DNA from: Paucibacter sp. Y2R2-4 | GTDB lineage: Bacteria; Pseudomonadota; Gammaproteobacteria; Burkholderiales; Burkholderiaceae_C | Assembly: GCF_025717535.1 (NCBI RefSeq) | Contig: NZ_JAJIRO010000005.1 | Span: forward strand, 248,001 to 312,000 | Length of the DNA: 64,000 nt | Reading direction: 5' to 3' | In this document: positions 45,446-56,221 of the stretch, piece by piece | How positions within the stretch are numbered: the stretch's first letter is position 1 | Layout of the letters: each line of letters starts with the position of its first letter | Notes under the pieces: model-generated | Databases searched by the model: none | Told to the model about the DNA's origin: nothing | Seen by the model: only the letters and a program-made list of their open reading frames with translations | Program-made: the position numbers and the translations under genes

Positions 45446-47254
45446 TCAGATCGGCTGCGTACGTGCTTCCAGCCAAGCCAAGGCATCGCCGCTCAACAGC
45501 GGCGCGAGTTTGGTTCGCACCAGCGCGTGGTAGCGGTTCAGCCAGGCGATGTTGTCGGCGCCCAGCAACTCGACGTCGATGCAACGGGTGTCAATCGGGC
45601 ACAAGGTCAAGGTCTCAAAGGCCAGCATGTCGCCGAACTGCCCTTTCTCGGGCGTTTCGAGCGGCACATTGAGGACCAGGTTCTCGATCCGCACACCCCA
45701 TTTGCCTGGGCGATAAATGCCGGGCTCAATCGAGGTGATCATGCCGATTTCCATGGCCATATTGGCATCGGGCACGCCCTTGGAGATGTTTTGCGGGCCT
45801 TCGTGCACATTCATGAAGTAGCCCACACCATGGCCGGTGCCATGTCCGAAGTCGAGGCCATGCTCCCACATCGGTGCGCGCGCCAGCGCATCCAGCATCG
45901 GCCCCAAGGTGCCGCGCGGATAGCAGGCGCGCGACAGGGCCAGCGTGCCTTTCAGCACCAAGGTGTAATCGCGCTTTTGCTCGGCCGAGACTTCGCCAAT
46001 GGGCCAGACGCGGGTGATGTCGGTAGTGCCGCCCAGGTACTGCGCGCCCGAGTCGATCAGCAGCAGACCGTTGCCTTCGATGACCGCGTGAGATTCCGCC
46101 GTGGCCCGGTAGTGCGGCATGGCGCCATTGGCGTTAAATCCAGCAATAGTGGGGAAGCTCAGGCCGACAAAGCCGGGGCGGCGCGCGCGCGCTGCGCTCA
46201 AATGCTCATCCACACTCAGTTCGGTCAGGCGCTGTTTGCCCTGGGCTTGCTCAAACCAAGCGTAGAACTCGCACATGGCAGCGCCGTCTTGCGCCATGGC
46301 TTCGCGCACAAAGGCGGCTTCCGCCGCGGTCTTGCGGCTCTTGGCCAAGGTGCTGGGGTTGATCGCTTCGATAACGCTGGCATGTGCGGGCACCGCTTCA
46401 CGCAAGCCGAGCGTGACCCGGCGAGGATCCATCAGCACGCAGGCCTTGGCCGGCAAGGCGGCCAGGGCGGCTGCAGCTTCGCTGTATTTGGCGATCTGCA
46501 CGCCATCGGCTGCCAAGCGAGCGCTCAACGCGGCGTCAATCTTGCCTTCGGCGACAAAGAGCGTGGCGCTGTCCTGGCTGAGCAGGGTGTGGGCCATGAA
46601 AACTGGGTTGTAGCTCACATCGGCGCCGCGCAGATTCAGCAACCAGGCGCTGTCGTCCACGCTCGAGATGAAGTGATGGCTGGCGCCATGGCGGGCCATG
46701 GCGGCGCGCACGCCGGCCAGCTTCTCGGCACGCGACACGGTGGCTTGTGGCGGCAAATGCTCGTATATCTTGTCGCTGGGCAGTCCGGGGCGTGTCGGCC
46801 AAATCAGCTCGATCAGGTCGATATCGGTGCGCATCGCAATGCCAAAGCGCTGCATGGCCGCACGCAACTGCTGGGCCAGGCCCAAGCCGAGCACTTGGCC
46901 ATCAATGGCCAAGGTTTGACCAGCTTGCAACTGTGCACCGATCCAGTCGATGTAGTGAGTGGCAGCGGCAGTCGGGATTTTCTCCAGCGCGATGCCGGTG
47001 CCGGTGAGCTCGGCCTCGGCTTGCGTCCAATAGCGGCTGTCGGCAAAAACTGCAGCACGGTCCAGCGTCACCACCAAAGTGCCCACTGAACCAGTGAAGC
47101 CCGACAGCCATTGCCGCGCTTGCCAGCGTTCGGGCAGGTACTCGGACAAGTGCGGGTCGGCGGAAGGCACCAAGCAGGCGTGCACGCCTTGGGCTTTCAT
47201 CGTGTCACGCAGTTGTTCAATTCGTAGCGTGATGGTGGAGGTGCGGGAATCCAT
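45446..47254 (-). CDS. pepP: Xaa-Pro aminopeptidase (M24 family)
   Basis: About 602 residues from the ATG at 47254 (MDSRTSTITL); the frame upstream to 47494 is not coding. It releases N-terminal residues preceding proline. An N-terminal creatinase-like domain is followed by the pita-bread catalytic domain with metal ligands in LLIDSGAQYLGGTTDITR, GHGTGHGVGYFMNVHEGPQ (histidine) and ITSIEPGIYR, with the last glutamate nearby. The length, about 600, and the C-terminal domain match the longer, human-XPNPEP1-like class. Monocistronic, with a terminator downstream. Confidence 0.92.
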   Translation of the reverse strand: MDSRTSTITLRIEQLRDTMKAQGVHACLVPSADPHLSEYLPERWQARQWLSGFTGSVGTLVVTLDRAAVFADSRYWTQAEAELTGTGIALEKIPTAAATHYIDWIGAQLQAGQTLAIDGQVLGLGLAQQLRAAMQRFGIAMRTDIDLIELIWPTRPGLPSDKIYEHLPPQATVSRAEKLAGVRAAMARHGASHHFISSVDDSAWLLNLRGADVSYNPVFMAHTLLSQDSATLFVAEGKIDAALSARLAADGVQIAKYSEAAAALAALPAKACVLMDPRRVTLGLREAVPAHASVIEAINPSTLAKSRKTAAEAAFVREAMAQDGAAMCEFYAWFEQAQGKQRLTELSVDEHLSAARARRPGFVGLSFPTIAGFNANGAMPHYRATAESHAVIEGNGLLLIDSGAQYLGGTTDITRVWPIGEVSAEQKRDYTLVLKGTLALSRACYPRGTLGPMLDALARAPMWEHGLDFGHGTGHGVGYFMNVHEGPQNISKGVPDANMAMEIGMITSIEPGIYRPGKWGVRIENLVLNVPLETPEKGQFGDMLAFETLTLCPIDTRCIDVELLGADNIAWLNRYHALVRTKLAPLLSGDALAWLEARTQPI

Positions 47255-47414
47255 GGCTTGTCTCCAGCGATCCGGGCTGCGCCGGGTGGGCGCGGTGGTC
47301 GCTTGTTTAGGTTGCGTGGGTGGCTTGAATTGCGGTGAGATATCGCCCCGAATTGTAGGGGAGGGGTCTCGATGTGAACGCCGCGCTTGGCCGATCTGCG
47401 CCCACACAAGGGCT

Positions 47415-49937
47415 TCAAGCGGCCGGCAGGCGCAATTCGAACAAGGCGCCACCTTGCGCGTGGTTGTGAGCTGTGACGCTTCCGCCATGCGCAATCATGA
47501 TGTTGCGGCACACCGCAAGCCCTAGCCCCGTGGCTTCCTTGCCGCTGACAAAGCCCGGCCGGGGCATCGCTGGCGATGTGCCTGAATGAGCACTTCTTGT
47601 GGGGGCCGCGGCCTGATGGAAGGGCTCAAAGATTTGATCCAAGTCGGCCACGGGGATGCCGGGGCCTTGGTCATGCACATTGATGCAAAGATCGTCGGCA
47701 TCCCGAAACAGTTGAATCTTGATGGCGCTGTTGGCTGGCGCGAAGCGAAGTGCGTTGTCCAAGACATTGCGCAGCGCCTGCTGCAGCCGGCTGCCGTCTA
47801 TTTCGGCCACTAGGTTTGGGGCCTTCACTTGCAAGTCCAACTGGATGTTTTGTCGGTCGGCCGTGGTTTGCAAGTCTTCGACCAGGGTCTTGACCCAAGG
47901 CACCAAGTCTTGGCGGCTCAGCTGAAGGCTGCCAACGGTACTTTCCAATTTGGACAAGTCCAGCAAATTGTTGACCAACTCCAGCATGCGCTGGCCAGAT
48001 GCGTGAATGCGCGCAAACATATCCTGCAAGCGAGACTGTTCGCCGCTGCGGCCAATGCCCAGCTCTGAAAAACCAATGATGCTTTGCAGCGGCGTGCGCA
48101 GCTCGTGGCTCATATTGGCGACAAACTCAGTCTTGACCCGGTTGGCATGTTCAGCGGCGTCGCGGGCTTCGGCGATTTGGCGCTCGGCCTCTACGAAACG
48201 GCTGATGTCAATGGCGCTGCCCAGCACGCCAGCGGGCTTGCCGCTGGTGTCCAGATAGACCGCCCGATGGGTCAAGAAGTTACGGCCGCGCTCCTGCACC
48301 TCGAGGTGCTCGCTGCCACCGCGGCTGAGTAGCAATTCGTCTCGAGCTTCCACCGGCTCGGCCTGGGCGGCCGGGCGGAGCTCGCTGAGCTTGCGTCCCA
48401 GGGCGAGGTTCTTTTCCACCCCGGTCATATCGGTCCAGGCTTGATTGACCATGACGAAGCGCAGCGCCAAGTCCTTGGCAAAAATGGGGATGGGACAGAC
48501 GTCGATCAAACGCGCAGTGAACTCGAGTTGTGCCTGCAAGCGCAGCCTGGCGTCTTCGCGCTCGGTGACGTCGAGCGCGAAGCCGACAAAACCCTGCAGC
48601 AGATCATCCTCTCGTTTGACGGGGGTGACGCTGACCTCCAGCACTCGCTTGCGTCCGTTAACAGGGGCCAGACGCAGCGTCACCGGTAGGTTCAAAAAAC
48701 CTGCCGTGCTGCGGTACAAACCGCGCGCCCGAGCCTGATCCGCGGGGTCCACCAGGCTTTCAAATGGCAGACCGATCAAGGCCTCGGCGTTGCTGTTTCC
48801 CAGAAACTCTGGGTGATTGATGAACTGCAGCACGCCCTGAGCATCGGTATGGAACATCAGTTCCTGCACATTGGCAATCAGCAGTCGCTGTTCGCGCTCC
48901 TTGGTGGCCAGTTCATTCAAGGCGGCCTCCAGGTCAACGCGCGCCGTGTCGTAGGCGCTCAGCGCTCGCCAAGCCATGGCTCCCAGCGCTCCCATCAAGG
49001 CCAGGCCGGCAATCAAGGCAAAGACGACCGCCTGGGCACTTTCATGCATATGACTCCACACGGAGCTTTGCGGCAGTTCGATGATCAGAGCCAGCGCATG
49101 GTCGCGTGTCAGCCGGAAGCTGCCCAGGCTGGGCTGTTGGTCCAGACCCATGGCGCGGTAATTGCCGCGCTCATGGGCCGGCAAGAACTGTTTGAAGACG
49201 ATGTGCTCAAGGGCTCGGCTGCCCGGCCGCAAGGCGAGTGCTTCATTGGCGGTGACCAACTCGCCATTCAAGCTGTACAGTGCCGCGCGGTGCTCGTTGT
49301 CGCCCAGTTGCAAGGTGAAGACGTTGGCGAAATAGTCAGGGTTCAGCGTGGCCACCCAATAGCGCGGGCCTTGCGGCGTCGATTCAGCCAAGGTCAGCGG
49401 CAGCAAGAATTGTTGAATGGCGCGCTCCAACGCAGGTTTGCCGCGGTTTTGCTGAGTGAGGTCGCTCAACTCACGCCCAGCCAATAAATGGCCTAAGCCA
49501 TCGGGCAATACGTCCTCCCGGCTTTGTAGCAATTTCAATGGCAGGCGGCGACCAATATTGCTGGCGCTGCTACTGGCCAGGATCTGGCCTTTGCTGTCCA
49601 GCAAGGAAAAGCTGCGCACATAGGGCATGGCCGCCAGCGACTGGCTCAGCAGGCTGTTCATGGCCTCGCTGCCCGGGGCCAGTTGTCCGCCCTCCATCGA
49701 ACGGGGCAGGCTTTGCAAAGTCATGCTGACGGTGGTCAGGGTCAGGCTGAGGTGGCCTTCCAGTGTGCGTGCGTAAAGCTCGTTATGTTCTACTTCTGTG
49801 GACAGGCGCTGGCGATATTCAATCCACACAAAGGTGGTTGCCAGCAAGAGCAGCGCTAAGCTCAAGAGGCCCGAACCCCACAGCGCCATGCGGCGATTGA
49901 TCCAGCCGGGCAGATGGTGAGGGTTGATGGGCGGCAT
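47415..49937 (-). CDS. Membrane sensor histidine kinase with two PAS domains
   Basis: An 840-residue kinase. N-terminal membrane helix (about 16-36), periplasmic sensor region (about 40-300, no clear name), second helix (about 305-327, AVVFALIAGLALMGALGAMA), PAS domains (about 350-460 and 470-600), HisKA (FVANMSHELRTPLQSIIGF, about 650) and HATPase (NVLDNALRFAP, DQGPGIPVADLDQIF, GLGLAVCRNIM) domains. It has no receiver or phosphotransfer domain and no regulator gene beside it, so its partner is elsewhere. The preceding gene, a periplasmic binding protein 4 bases upstream, probably supplies the ligand signal. Confidence 0.9.
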   Translation of the reverse strand: MPPINPHHLPGWINRRMALWGSGLLSLALLLLATTFVWIEYRQRLSTEVEHNELYARTLEGHLSLTLTTVSMTLQSLPRSMEGGQLAPGSEAMNSLLSQSLAAMPYVRSFSLLDSKGQILASSSASNIGRRLPLKLLQSREDVLPDGLGHLLAGRELSDLTQQNRGKPALERAIQQFLLPLTLAESTPQGPRYWVATLNPDYFANVFTLQLGDNEHRAALYSLNGELVTANEALALRPGSRALEHIVFKQFLPAHERGNYRAMGLDQQPSLGSFRLTRDHALALIIELPQSSVWSHMHESAQAVVFALIAGLALMGALGAMAWRALSAYDTARVDLEAALNELATKEREQRLLIANVQELMFHTDAQGVLQFINHPEFLGNSNAEALIGLPFESLVDPADQARARGLYRSTAGFLNLPVTLRLAPVNGRKRVLEVSVTPVKREDDLLQGFVGFALDVTEREDARLRLQAQLEFTARLIDVCPIPIFAKDLALRFVMVNQAWTDMTGVEKNLALGRKLSELRPAAQAEPVEARDELLLSRGGSEHLEVQERGRNFLTHRAVYLDTSGKPAGVLGSAIDISRFVEAERQIAEARDAAEHANRVKTEFVANMSHELRTPLQSIIGFSELGIGRSGEQSRLQDMFARIHASGQRMLELVNNLLDLSKLESTVGSLQLSRQDLVPWVKTLVEDLQTTADRQNIQLDLQVKAPNLVAEIDGSRLQQALRNVLDNALRFAPANSAIKIQLFRDADDLCINVHDQGPGIPVADLDQIFEPFHQAAAPTRSAHSGTSPAMPRPGFVSGKEATGLGLAVCRNIMIAHGGSVTAHNHAQGGALFELRLPAA

Positions 49938-49941
49938 GGCC

Positions 49942-50736
49942 TCAGTCGCGAATCAAGATGTCGCTCAAGCCGTGGCGCTGCGCGAAGCGAGCCAGTCGGC
50001 CATCTTTCTTGGTGCTGGCGACAAAGTTGTTGATGCGCTGCAACCAAGCCTCATCGCCGGGTTTGACGGCGTAGGCATAGGGCAGGATGTGAAACGGCGA
50101 AGGGGGTGGCACCAAGCGCGCCCAGTCGGTGTTCTCCAGCAGGCGATGGCTGTAGGGGTAGTCGGTCATGAAGATATCGACGCGCCCCGACTCCAGCTCC
50201 TGCTCCCGGGTGGCGGGCGGCTTGATCACCACCATCTCTGCCTGCTTGAGCCAAGCACCGACCACGGGCTCGATAAAGGTGGCCGCTTGCACGGCCACTT
50301 TGATGCCAGGCTTGTCGATATCCGACCATGTCTTGATGCTGCGATTCGATCGGGTCGTGATGCCGTAGACGTCACTTTGCAAATAGGGCGAAGAAAAGCG
50401 CAACTGCTTTTGCCTCTCGGCGGTGATGCCGATGGCGAACATCGAGACATCGCAGCGGTCTTGCTTCAAGTCTTCCACCAGTTTGGGGAAGCTGGATTCC
50501 ACATAAACCAGTTTCAAGCCCAGGTCCTTGGCCAAAGCAGCGGACATATCGATGTCAATGCCGCTGAGTTCCTGGGTGCGCGGGCTGCGGTAGCTGACGC
50601 CGTAATAGGCGGGCCAAATGCACACCCGCAGGGTTTGGCTGGTCTGAACACGCTGCGAAACCTCTCCGGCAAGACCTGACCCCGCGAACATCCACAAGAA
50701 CAATACCGAAAGCGGACAGCGCAGCGAACATGGCAT
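49942..50736 (-). CDS. Periplasmic solute-binding protein (family 3 type)
   Basis: 264 residues with a signal peptide (about 1-23, cut near GLAGEV). The mature protein is a bilobed amino-acid-binding-type protein: LRVCIWPAYYGVSYR, then ELSGIDIDMSAALAKDLGLK, DVSMFAIGITAERQKQL, and GRVDIFMTDYPYSHRLL. No ABC permease or ATPase gene is nearby. It lies directly before, and almost touches, a PAS histidine kinase gene, so a sensing rather than transport role is inferred. Ligand unknown. Confidence 0.85.
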   Translation of the reverse strand: MPCSLRCPLSVLFLWMFAGSGLAGEVSQRVQTSQTLRVCIWPAYYGVSYRSPRTQELSGIDIDMSAALAKDLGLKLVYVESSFPKLVEDLKQDRCDVSMFAIGITAERQKQLRFSSPYLQSDVYGITTRSNRSIKTWSDIDKPGIKVAVQAATFIEPVVGAWLKQAEMVVIKPPATREQELESGRVDIFMTDYPYSHRLLENTDWARLVPPPSPFHILPYAYAVKPGDEAWLQRINNFVASTKKDGRLARFAQRHGLSDILIRD

Positions 50737-50858
50737 GACAAGAATCCCTGAGTTTCTCGGTCCATAGGCTTGGCTCTGCGGCCAAGCTCTGCTGCACCGA
50801 CTCTATCGCAAAGACCTCCTCAGGCGCAGATTGTTGAGGGACGCTTTCAAAGGGCTTT

Positions 50859-51707
50859 TTAGAGTTCGGTGCGCAGGGCCCACAGTTCGGGGAAGAGCAC
50901 CACATCCAACATCTTGCGCAGATAGCCCACGCCCGAGGTGCCGCCGGTGCCGCGCTTGAACCCGATCACCCGCTCCACGGTGGTGACATGGCGGAAGCGC
51001 CAGAGGCGGAAGGCATCCTCCAGGTCAACCAGTTCCTCGCCCATTTGATAGAGGTCCCAGTGCTTGCTCGGGTCGCGGTAGACCTCCAGCCAGGCAGCCT
51101 TGACGCCTTCATCGGCGTTGCGCGCCTGGGTCCAGTCGCGCTCCAAAGCCTCAGCGGGCACCGCAATGCCGCGCCGAGCCAGCAAGCGCAAGACCTCGTC
51201 GTAGAGCGAGGGCGCGCGCCAGGCGGCCTCGACATCGGCCAACAGGTCCGGCCGGTGTGCATGGGGCTTGAGCATGGCCGCATTCTTATTGCCCAGCATG
51301 AACTCGATGCGGCGGTACTGCGCGCTCTGGAAGCCACTGCTGTTGGACAGATAGGGGCGGATGGCGGTGTACTCGGGCGGCGTCATCGTGGCCAGCACAT
51401 CCCAGGCATGTACCAGCTGCTCCATGATGCGCGAGACCCGCGCCAGCATCTTGAAGGCCTCGGGCAGCCGGTCCGCCGCCACGCAGGCCACGGCCGCCTG
51501 CATCTCATGCAGCATCAGCTTCATCCACAGCTCCGAGGTCTGGTGCTGCACGATGAAGAGCATCTCGTTGTGCTCGGGCGAGAGCGGATGCTGGGCGCTG
51601 AGGATCTGGTCCAGATGCAGATAGTCGCCGTAGCTCATGTCTTTGGAGAAGTCGAGCTGGGCCTTCTCCTCGCGAACGATGGCCTCGGTGTTGTGCGGGC
51701 AACTCAT
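50859..51707 (-). CDS. kynA: Tryptophan 2,3-dioxygenase
   Basis: A 282-residue haem dioxygenase opening the indole ring of tryptophan to N-formylkynurenine. It contains [20 protein letters not shown], the [18 protein letters not shown] motif, [17 protein letters not shown], and the haem-binding histidine in [22 protein letters not shown]. First committed enzyme of tryptophan degradation. Last gene of kynB-kynU-kynA; its ATG overlaps the kynU stop by 4 nt. Confidence 0.97.
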   Translation of the reverse strand: MSCPHNTEAIVREEKAQLDFSKDMSYGDYLHLDQILSAQHPLSPEHNEMLFIVQHQTSELWMKLMLHEMQAAVACVAADRLPEAFKMLARVSRIMEQLVHAWDVLATMTPPEYTAIRPYLSNSSGFQSAQYRRIEFMLGNKNAAMLKPHAHRPDLLADVEAAWRAPSLYDEVLRLLARRGIAVPAEALERDWTQARNADEGVKAAWLEVYRDPSKHWDLYQMGEELVDLEDAFRLWRFRHVTTVERVIGFKRGTGGTSGVGYLRKMLDVVLFPELWALRTEL

Positions 51708-53002
51708 GTCACGGCTCCTTGCTTTTGAAACTCAGGGCGCTGCCATTCCTTCAGACTCAGCACCTGATGCAGATGTTCGACGGCATCGAAGACATCGGCG
51801 AAACCGATGTAGAGCGGCGTGAAGCCAAAGCGCAGGATGTGCGGCACCTCGGCGAGGCGGCTGGGGTCGCCCGCGCGGAAGTCACCGATCACGCCGCGCG
51901 TAATCAAGGCCTGAATGACGGCATAGCCGGCTTCGTGCAGCGGCGCATCCAGACTCAGACAGACCTGGCTGCCGCGCTTGGCCTCGTCGCGTGGCGAGGC
52001 CAGGCGCACGCCCAGCTGGGCGCAGCGGGCCTCGGCCAGTTCGATGAAGAGCTCGGTCAGAGCGATCGATTTTTTACGCAGTGCGGCCATGCCGCCGAAT
52101 GGCTCTGCCGCCAAGACCGTGTCCACGCCGCATTCCAGCGCGGCCAGCGAAAGCATGGCCGGTGTACCGCAGATGTAGCGCTTGATGCCCGCCGCCGGTT
52201 GGTAATCGGTGGTGAACTGGAAGGGCGCCGCATGGCCCAGCCAGCCCGAGAGCGGCTGCCAAAAACGTTCGGCATGGCGCGGGTGCGCCCACACAAAGGC
52301 CGGCGCGCCGGGGCCGCCATTGAGGTATTTGTAGCCGCAACCGATGGCGAAGTCGGCATTCGCGCCTTTCAGGTCCACCGGCACCGCGCCGGCCGAGTGC
52401 GCCAAGTCCCAGATCACCAGGGCGCCGGCCGCGTGGGCGGCGGCGGTCAGCGCCTGCATATCGTGGCGATAGCCGGTGCGGTAGTTCACCTCGGTGAGCA
52501 TCAGCACGCCCAGCTCGGCGTTCAAGGTCGCGGGGATCTCGTCCACATGGTCGACCAGCTTCAGCGTCCAGCCATGCTGGCGGGCCAAGCTCTCGGCGAT
52601 GTAGAGATCGGTCGGGAAGTTGCTGCGCTCGGAGACGATCAGCTTGCGCTCAGGTGCCAGCTGCTGGCTGATGCCGATGGCGGCGGACAGCACCTTGTAC
52701 AAATTCAGCGAGGTGGAATCGGCCACGATCAACTCGCCGGGCGCCGCACCCACCAGTCGCGCAATCTTGTCGCCGATGCGGCTGGGCAGGGCTATCCAGC
52801 CGGCGGTGTTCCAGCTCTTGATGAGGTCGTGGCCCCATTCTTTCTGAATCACTTCTTGCACCCGGCCCAGCGTGGCGCGTGGCAGCACGCCTAGCGAATT
52901 GCCGTCCAGATAAATCGTGCCGGTCGGCAGATCATATTGATGCTTCAGTTCGCGCAGCGGATCTTCTTGGTCCAGCACATCGCAGTCTTGTCTTGTGGTC
53001 AT
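51704..53002 (-). CDS. kynU: Kynureninase
   Basis: A 432-residue PLP enzyme cleaving kynurenine to anthranilate and alanine. It has the N-terminal [17 protein letters not shown], the SNFPTDLYI stretch, [16 protein letters not shown] (cofactor aspartate), and [19 protein letters not shown] with the Schiff-base lysine in YKYLN. It lies between kynB (20-base gap) and kynA (overlap), on the same strand. Confidence 0.97.
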   Translation of the reverse strand: MTTRQDCDVLDQEDPLRELKHQYDLPTGTIYLDGNSLGVLPRATLGRVQEVIQKEWGHDLIKSWNTAGWIALPSRIGDKIARLVGAAPGELIVADSTSLNLYKVLSAAIGISQQLAPERKLIVSERSNFPTDLYIAESLARQHGWTLKLVDHVDEIPATLNAELGVLMLTEVNYRTGYRHDMQALTAAAHAAGALVIWDLAHSAGAVPVDLKGANADFAIGCGYKYLNGGPGAPAFVWAHPRHAERFWQPLSGWLGHAAPFQFTTDYQPAAGIKRYICGTPAMLSLAALECGVDTVLAAEPFGGMAALRKKSIALTELFIELAEARCAQLGVRLASPRDEAKRGSQVCLSLDAPLHEAGYAVIQALITRGVIGDFRAGDPSRLAEVPHILRFGFTPLYIGFADVFDAVEHLHQVLSLKEWQRPEFQKQGAVT

Positions 53003-53021
53003 GGGGGGCTCCTGTAGGAAT

Positions 53022-53645
53022 TCAAAGCTCGCGCAGCACGGCGCGAACGGGGGATGCGCAAGCGCCGGCCAGCTTCAGCGGCAGCGCAATCAATTCATAG
53101 TCGCCTTCGGCCACCTCGTCCAAAACGAGGTTCTCCAGCACCCGCAAATCCAGGCGCATCAGTTGCTGGTGGCTGTCCAGGCTCTTGCTGCTGCTCGGGT
53201 CGACGGAGGGAGTGTCCAGGCCGATGAGCTTCACGCCATTTGAGGCCAGCCAGGCCACGGTTTCGGGGGCGAAGGCGCTGAAGTCGGGGTTCCAAGTGGT
53301 GTCGGCGCGCTCGCAGCAGCGCACCAAGATGCGCGCCGGCAGATTGGCGGCGGCGTGGCGCAGATGTTCGATCTGGATCAAGGGGCCGCAGTCGATGGCA
53401 TGGATCACCCGGCAGTGCCCCAGATAGGGGTCTAACTCCACCTCGGCGCTGCTGGGCGCGCCGTTGGCGTAATGCAGCGGCGCATCGGCATGCGCGCCCA
53501 CATGGGGCGACATGGTGATAGCACTCAGATTGACCGGGCAGTTCGGCGAGAGCGTGGCCGTCCAGTTCAGGCGGTAGGGTTCGTCGCCCGGAAAGATCGG
53601 CGCCTCAGCGCTGACCAGCGGGGAAATATCCCAGAGTTTTTTCAT
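53022..53645 (-). CDS. kynB: Kynurenine formamidase (arylformamidase)
   Basis: About 207 residues from the ATG at 53645 (MKKLWDISPLVS). A cyclase-family metal enzyme that hydrolyses N-formylkynurenine. The metal-binding pattern MSPHVGAHADAPLHY (HxGxHxDxPxH) and GLDTPSVDPSSSKSLDSHQ (later ligands) are intact. First gene of kynB-kynU-kynA; divergent from the anthranilate operon across about 220 bases. Confidence 0.95.
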   Translation of the reverse strand: MKKLWDISPLVSAEAPIFPGDEPYRLNWTATLSPNCPVNLSAITMSPHVGAHADAPLHYANGAPSSAEVELDPYLGHCRVIHAIDCGPLIQIEHLRHAAANLPARILVRCCERADTTWNPDFSAFAPETVAWLASNGVKLIGLDTPSVDPSSSKSLDSHQQLMRLDLRVLENLVLDEVAEGDYELIALPLKLAGACASPVRAVLREL

Positions 53646-53777
53646 CGGTGTAAGCCTTTCTTGGGCTTGCGTTTGGGCAGCGGGCGAGACCATAACAACG
53701 CTTGTGCCTGCGTGGTGTCGGTTAATTCCAACATCGCACAGGCGGCTTGGCAAGCGCTTGTTTTTTGAATTTCGGTT

Positions 53778-53842
53778 CGGGAATTTCCCGGGGGTGAGTC
53801 CTTGGTAATTTGATTGACACCTAAACTATCAAGACCTAAAGT
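53778..53842 (+). promoter_or_regulatory. Promoter/operator region of the anthranilate operon
   Basis: TTGACA (53814-53819) and TAAAGT (53837-53842) at 17-bp spacing lie 24 bases before the ATG at 53867; an odd palindrome CGGGAATTTCCCG (53778-53790) sits just upstream, and TTGAT/ATCAA half-sites (53810, 53828) overlap the -35 region. The MarR protein encoded within the operon could bind one of these; assignment is inferred from position. Confidence 0.45.
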
Positions 53843-53866
53843 GGCTGCAAACGAGGAGACTCCAGC

Positions 53867-56218
53867 ATGCGCATCACCTGCATTGGCGGCGGCCCGGCCG
53901 GCCTGTATTTCGCGCTCTTGATGAAGCAGCAAAACCCTGCGCATCAAGTGACGGTGCTAGAGCGCAACAAGTCCGGCGACACCTTTGGCTGGGGCGTGGT
54001 GTTCTCAGACCAGACCCTGGGCGCCATGCGCGAGGCCGATGCGAAGACGGCCGACGCCATCCTCAATGCCTTCAACCATTGGGACGATATCGAGGTCCAT
54101 ATGCAAGGGCGCACGCTGCGCTCGGGCGGCCATGGTTTCTGCGGCATTGGCCGTATGAAGCTCCTGAACATTTTGCAGGCGCGCTGTGTCGAGCTGGGCG
54201 TGGACCTGCGCTATGAATGCGATGTGGCGGATGACGAAGGCCTGGACGCCGACATCATCATCGCCTGCGACGGCTTGAACAGCCGCATCCGCAACAAGTA
54301 CGCGGCGACCTACCAGCCCGACATCGATCTGCGCCAATGCCGCTTTGTCTGGCTGGGCACGACCAAGCTCTTCGACGCCTTTACTTTTGATTTTCAAAAG
54401 ACCGAGCAGGGCTGGTTCCAAGCCCATGCCTACAAGTTCGACGACACCCATTCCACCTTTATCGTGGAGACGCCCGAGTCGGTGTGGCGGGCCGCCGGCC
54501 TGGAGGCCATGAGCAAGGAAGAGGGCATCGCTTTTTGTGAGCACCTCTTCGCCAAGGTTTTGGATGGGCACAAGCTCATCAGCAATGCCGCGCATTTGCG
54601 CGGTTCGGCGCAGTGGATTCGCTTCCCGCGCGTGGTCTGCAAAAACTGGGTGCATCACAACGGTCGTGCGCCGGTGGTCTTGATGGGTGACGCTGCCCAC
54701 ACCGCGCATTTCTCCATCGGCTCCGGCACCAAGCTGGCCTTGGAGGACGCCATCGCCCTGGCGCGTGATATCGAGCAGGCCGGCGGCGACTTGGAAGCGG
54801 CTCTGGCGGCCTATCAGGCCAGCCGCTCGGTGGAGGTCTTGCGCATTCAGAACGCGGCGCGCAATTCGACTGAATGGTTCGAGAACGTGGAGCGCCATGC
54901 ACGTCTGGCGCCCGAGCAGTTCGCCTATTCGCTCTTGACCCGCTCGCAGCGCATCTCGCATGAGAACCTGCGCCTGCGCGATTCGGCCTATATGGATCAG
55001 TTCGAGACCTGGCTGGCGGCTCGCTCGGGCCTGCCCGCGCAATCCGGCGTGCCGCCGATGTTCACGCCCTTCAAGCTGCGCGAACTGACGCTTAAGAACC
55101 GCGTGGTGGTCTCGCCGATGGCTCAGTATTCTTGCGTGGACGGCCTGCCGGGCGACTATCACCTGATGCACCTTGGCGCGCGCGCCGCCGGTGGCGCCAG
55201 CCTAGTTTTTGCCGAAATGACTGCGCCCTCGGCCGAGGGGCGCATCACCCCGGGCTGCCCGGGGCTCTACACCGATGAACAAGGCGAGGCCTGGGGCCGC
55301 ATCGTGGATTTTGTTCACCACCACAGCAGCGCCAAGATCGCCATGCAACTGGGCCATTCCGGCGCCAAGGGTTCAACCCGGCTGGGCTGGGAGGGCATCG
55401 ATCAGCCGCTGCCCGAGGGCAACTGGCCGCTGATCTCTGCTTCGGCTCAGCAATATCTGGACGGCGTGAGCCAGACCTCGCGGGCCATGAGCCGCGCCGA
55501 GATGGACCAGGTGCTGGCGGACTTTTGCGCCGCCACCGAGCGCGCTGCGCGTGCAGGATTCGACTGGTTGGAGCTGCATTGCGCCCACGGCTATTTGCTC
55601 TCCAGCTTTCTCTCGCCCTTGACCAATCGGCGCGAGGATGAGTACGGCGGTTCGCTGGAAAACCGCCTGCGCTTCCCTCTAGAGGTCTTCAAGGCCATGC
55701 GCGCGCTGTGGCCACAGGAACGGCCGATGTCGGTGCGCATCTCGGCGCATGACTGGGTGGAGGGCGGCAACACGCCCGAGGATGCGGTGCAGATGGCGGC
55801 GGCCTTCAAGGCGGCCGGGGCCGATTTGATCGATGTGTCCTCCGGCCAGGTCAGCAAGCAAGAAAGGCCGCGCTATGGCCGCATGTGGCAAACCCCTTTC
55901 TCTGAGAGCATTCGCAACCGGGTCGGCATTGCCACCATGGCGGTGGGTGCTATTTCCGAGGCTGACCATGTCAACAGCATCATTGCCGCCGGCCGCGCCG
56001 ATCTCTGCGCGATTGCCCGCCCGCATCTGGCCAACCCGGCCTGGACGCTGAGCGAGGCCGCGCGCATCGGCTACACCGGGCGGGTGGGGCTGGACTGGCC
56101 CAAGCCCTATCTCTCGGGCAAGTCGCAGCTGGAGAAAGAGTTTGAGCGTCAGCGCGCGGCAGCGGCGGCAGCGGCGGGTGCAAGTCAGGATGAGGCCAAC
56201 AAGGCCTTGGGAGTTTGA
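53867..56218 (+). CDS. Anthraniloyl-CoA monooxygenase/reductase (fused flavoprotein)
   Basis: A 783-residue two-domain protein. The N-terminal FAD monooxygenase (about 1-375) has [15 protein letters not shown] and [19 protein letters not shown]; the C-terminal old-yellow-enzyme-like FMN/NADH reductase (about 390-760) has [40 protein letters not shown] and [13 protein letters not shown]. The pair hydroxylates and then reduces 2-aminobenzoyl-CoA to 2-amino-5-oxocyclohex-1-ene-1-carboxyl-CoA. Some homologues are annotated salicylyl-CoA 5-hydroxylase; neighbours (kynurenine genes, 2-aminobenzoate-CoA ligase) favour anthraniloyl-CoA here. AGGAG lies before the ATG. First gene of the operon. Confidence 0.9.
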   Translation: MRITCIGGGPAGLYFALLMKQQNPAHQVTVLERNKSGDTFGWGVVFSDQTLGAMREADAKTADAILNAFNHWDDIEVHMQGRTLRSGGHGFCGIGRMKLLNILQARCVELGVDLRYECDVADDEGLDADIIIACDGLNSRIRNKYAATYQPDIDLRQCRFVWLGTTKLFDAFTFDFQKTEQGWFQAHAYKFDDTHSTFIVETPESVWRAAGLEAMSKEEGIAFCEHLFAKVLDGHKLISNAAHLRGSAQWIRFPRVVCKNWVHHNGRAPVVLMGDAAHTAHFSIGSGTKLALEDAIALARDIEQAGGDLEAALAAYQASRSVEVLRIQNAARNSTEWFENVERHARLAPEQFAYSLLTRSQRISHENLRLRDSAYMDQFETWLAARSGLPAQSGVPPMFTPFKLRELTLKNRVVVSPMAQYSCVDGLPGDYHLMHLGARAAGGASLVFAEMTAPSAEGRITPGCPGLYTDEQGEAWGRIVDFVHHHSSAKIAMQLGHSGAKGSTRLGWEGIDQPLPEGNWPLISASAQQYLDGVSQTSRAMSRAEMDQVLADFCAATERAARAGFDWLELHCAHGYLLSSFLSPLTNRREDEYGGSLENRLRFPLEVFKAMRALWPQERPMSVRISAHDWVEGGNTPEDAVQMAAAFKAAGADLIDVSSGQVSKQERPRYGRMWQTPFSESIRNRVGIATMAVGAISEADHVNSIIAAGRADLCAIARPHLANPAWTLSEAARIGYTGRVGLDWPKPYLSGKSQLEKEFERQRAAAAAAAGASQDEANKALGV

Positions 56219-56221
56219 GCT

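Noticed and set aside
45434-47089. Plus-strand 551-codon frame opposite pepP
   Set aside because: Antisense shadow; no start signal or family features, while pepP has all metal ligands.
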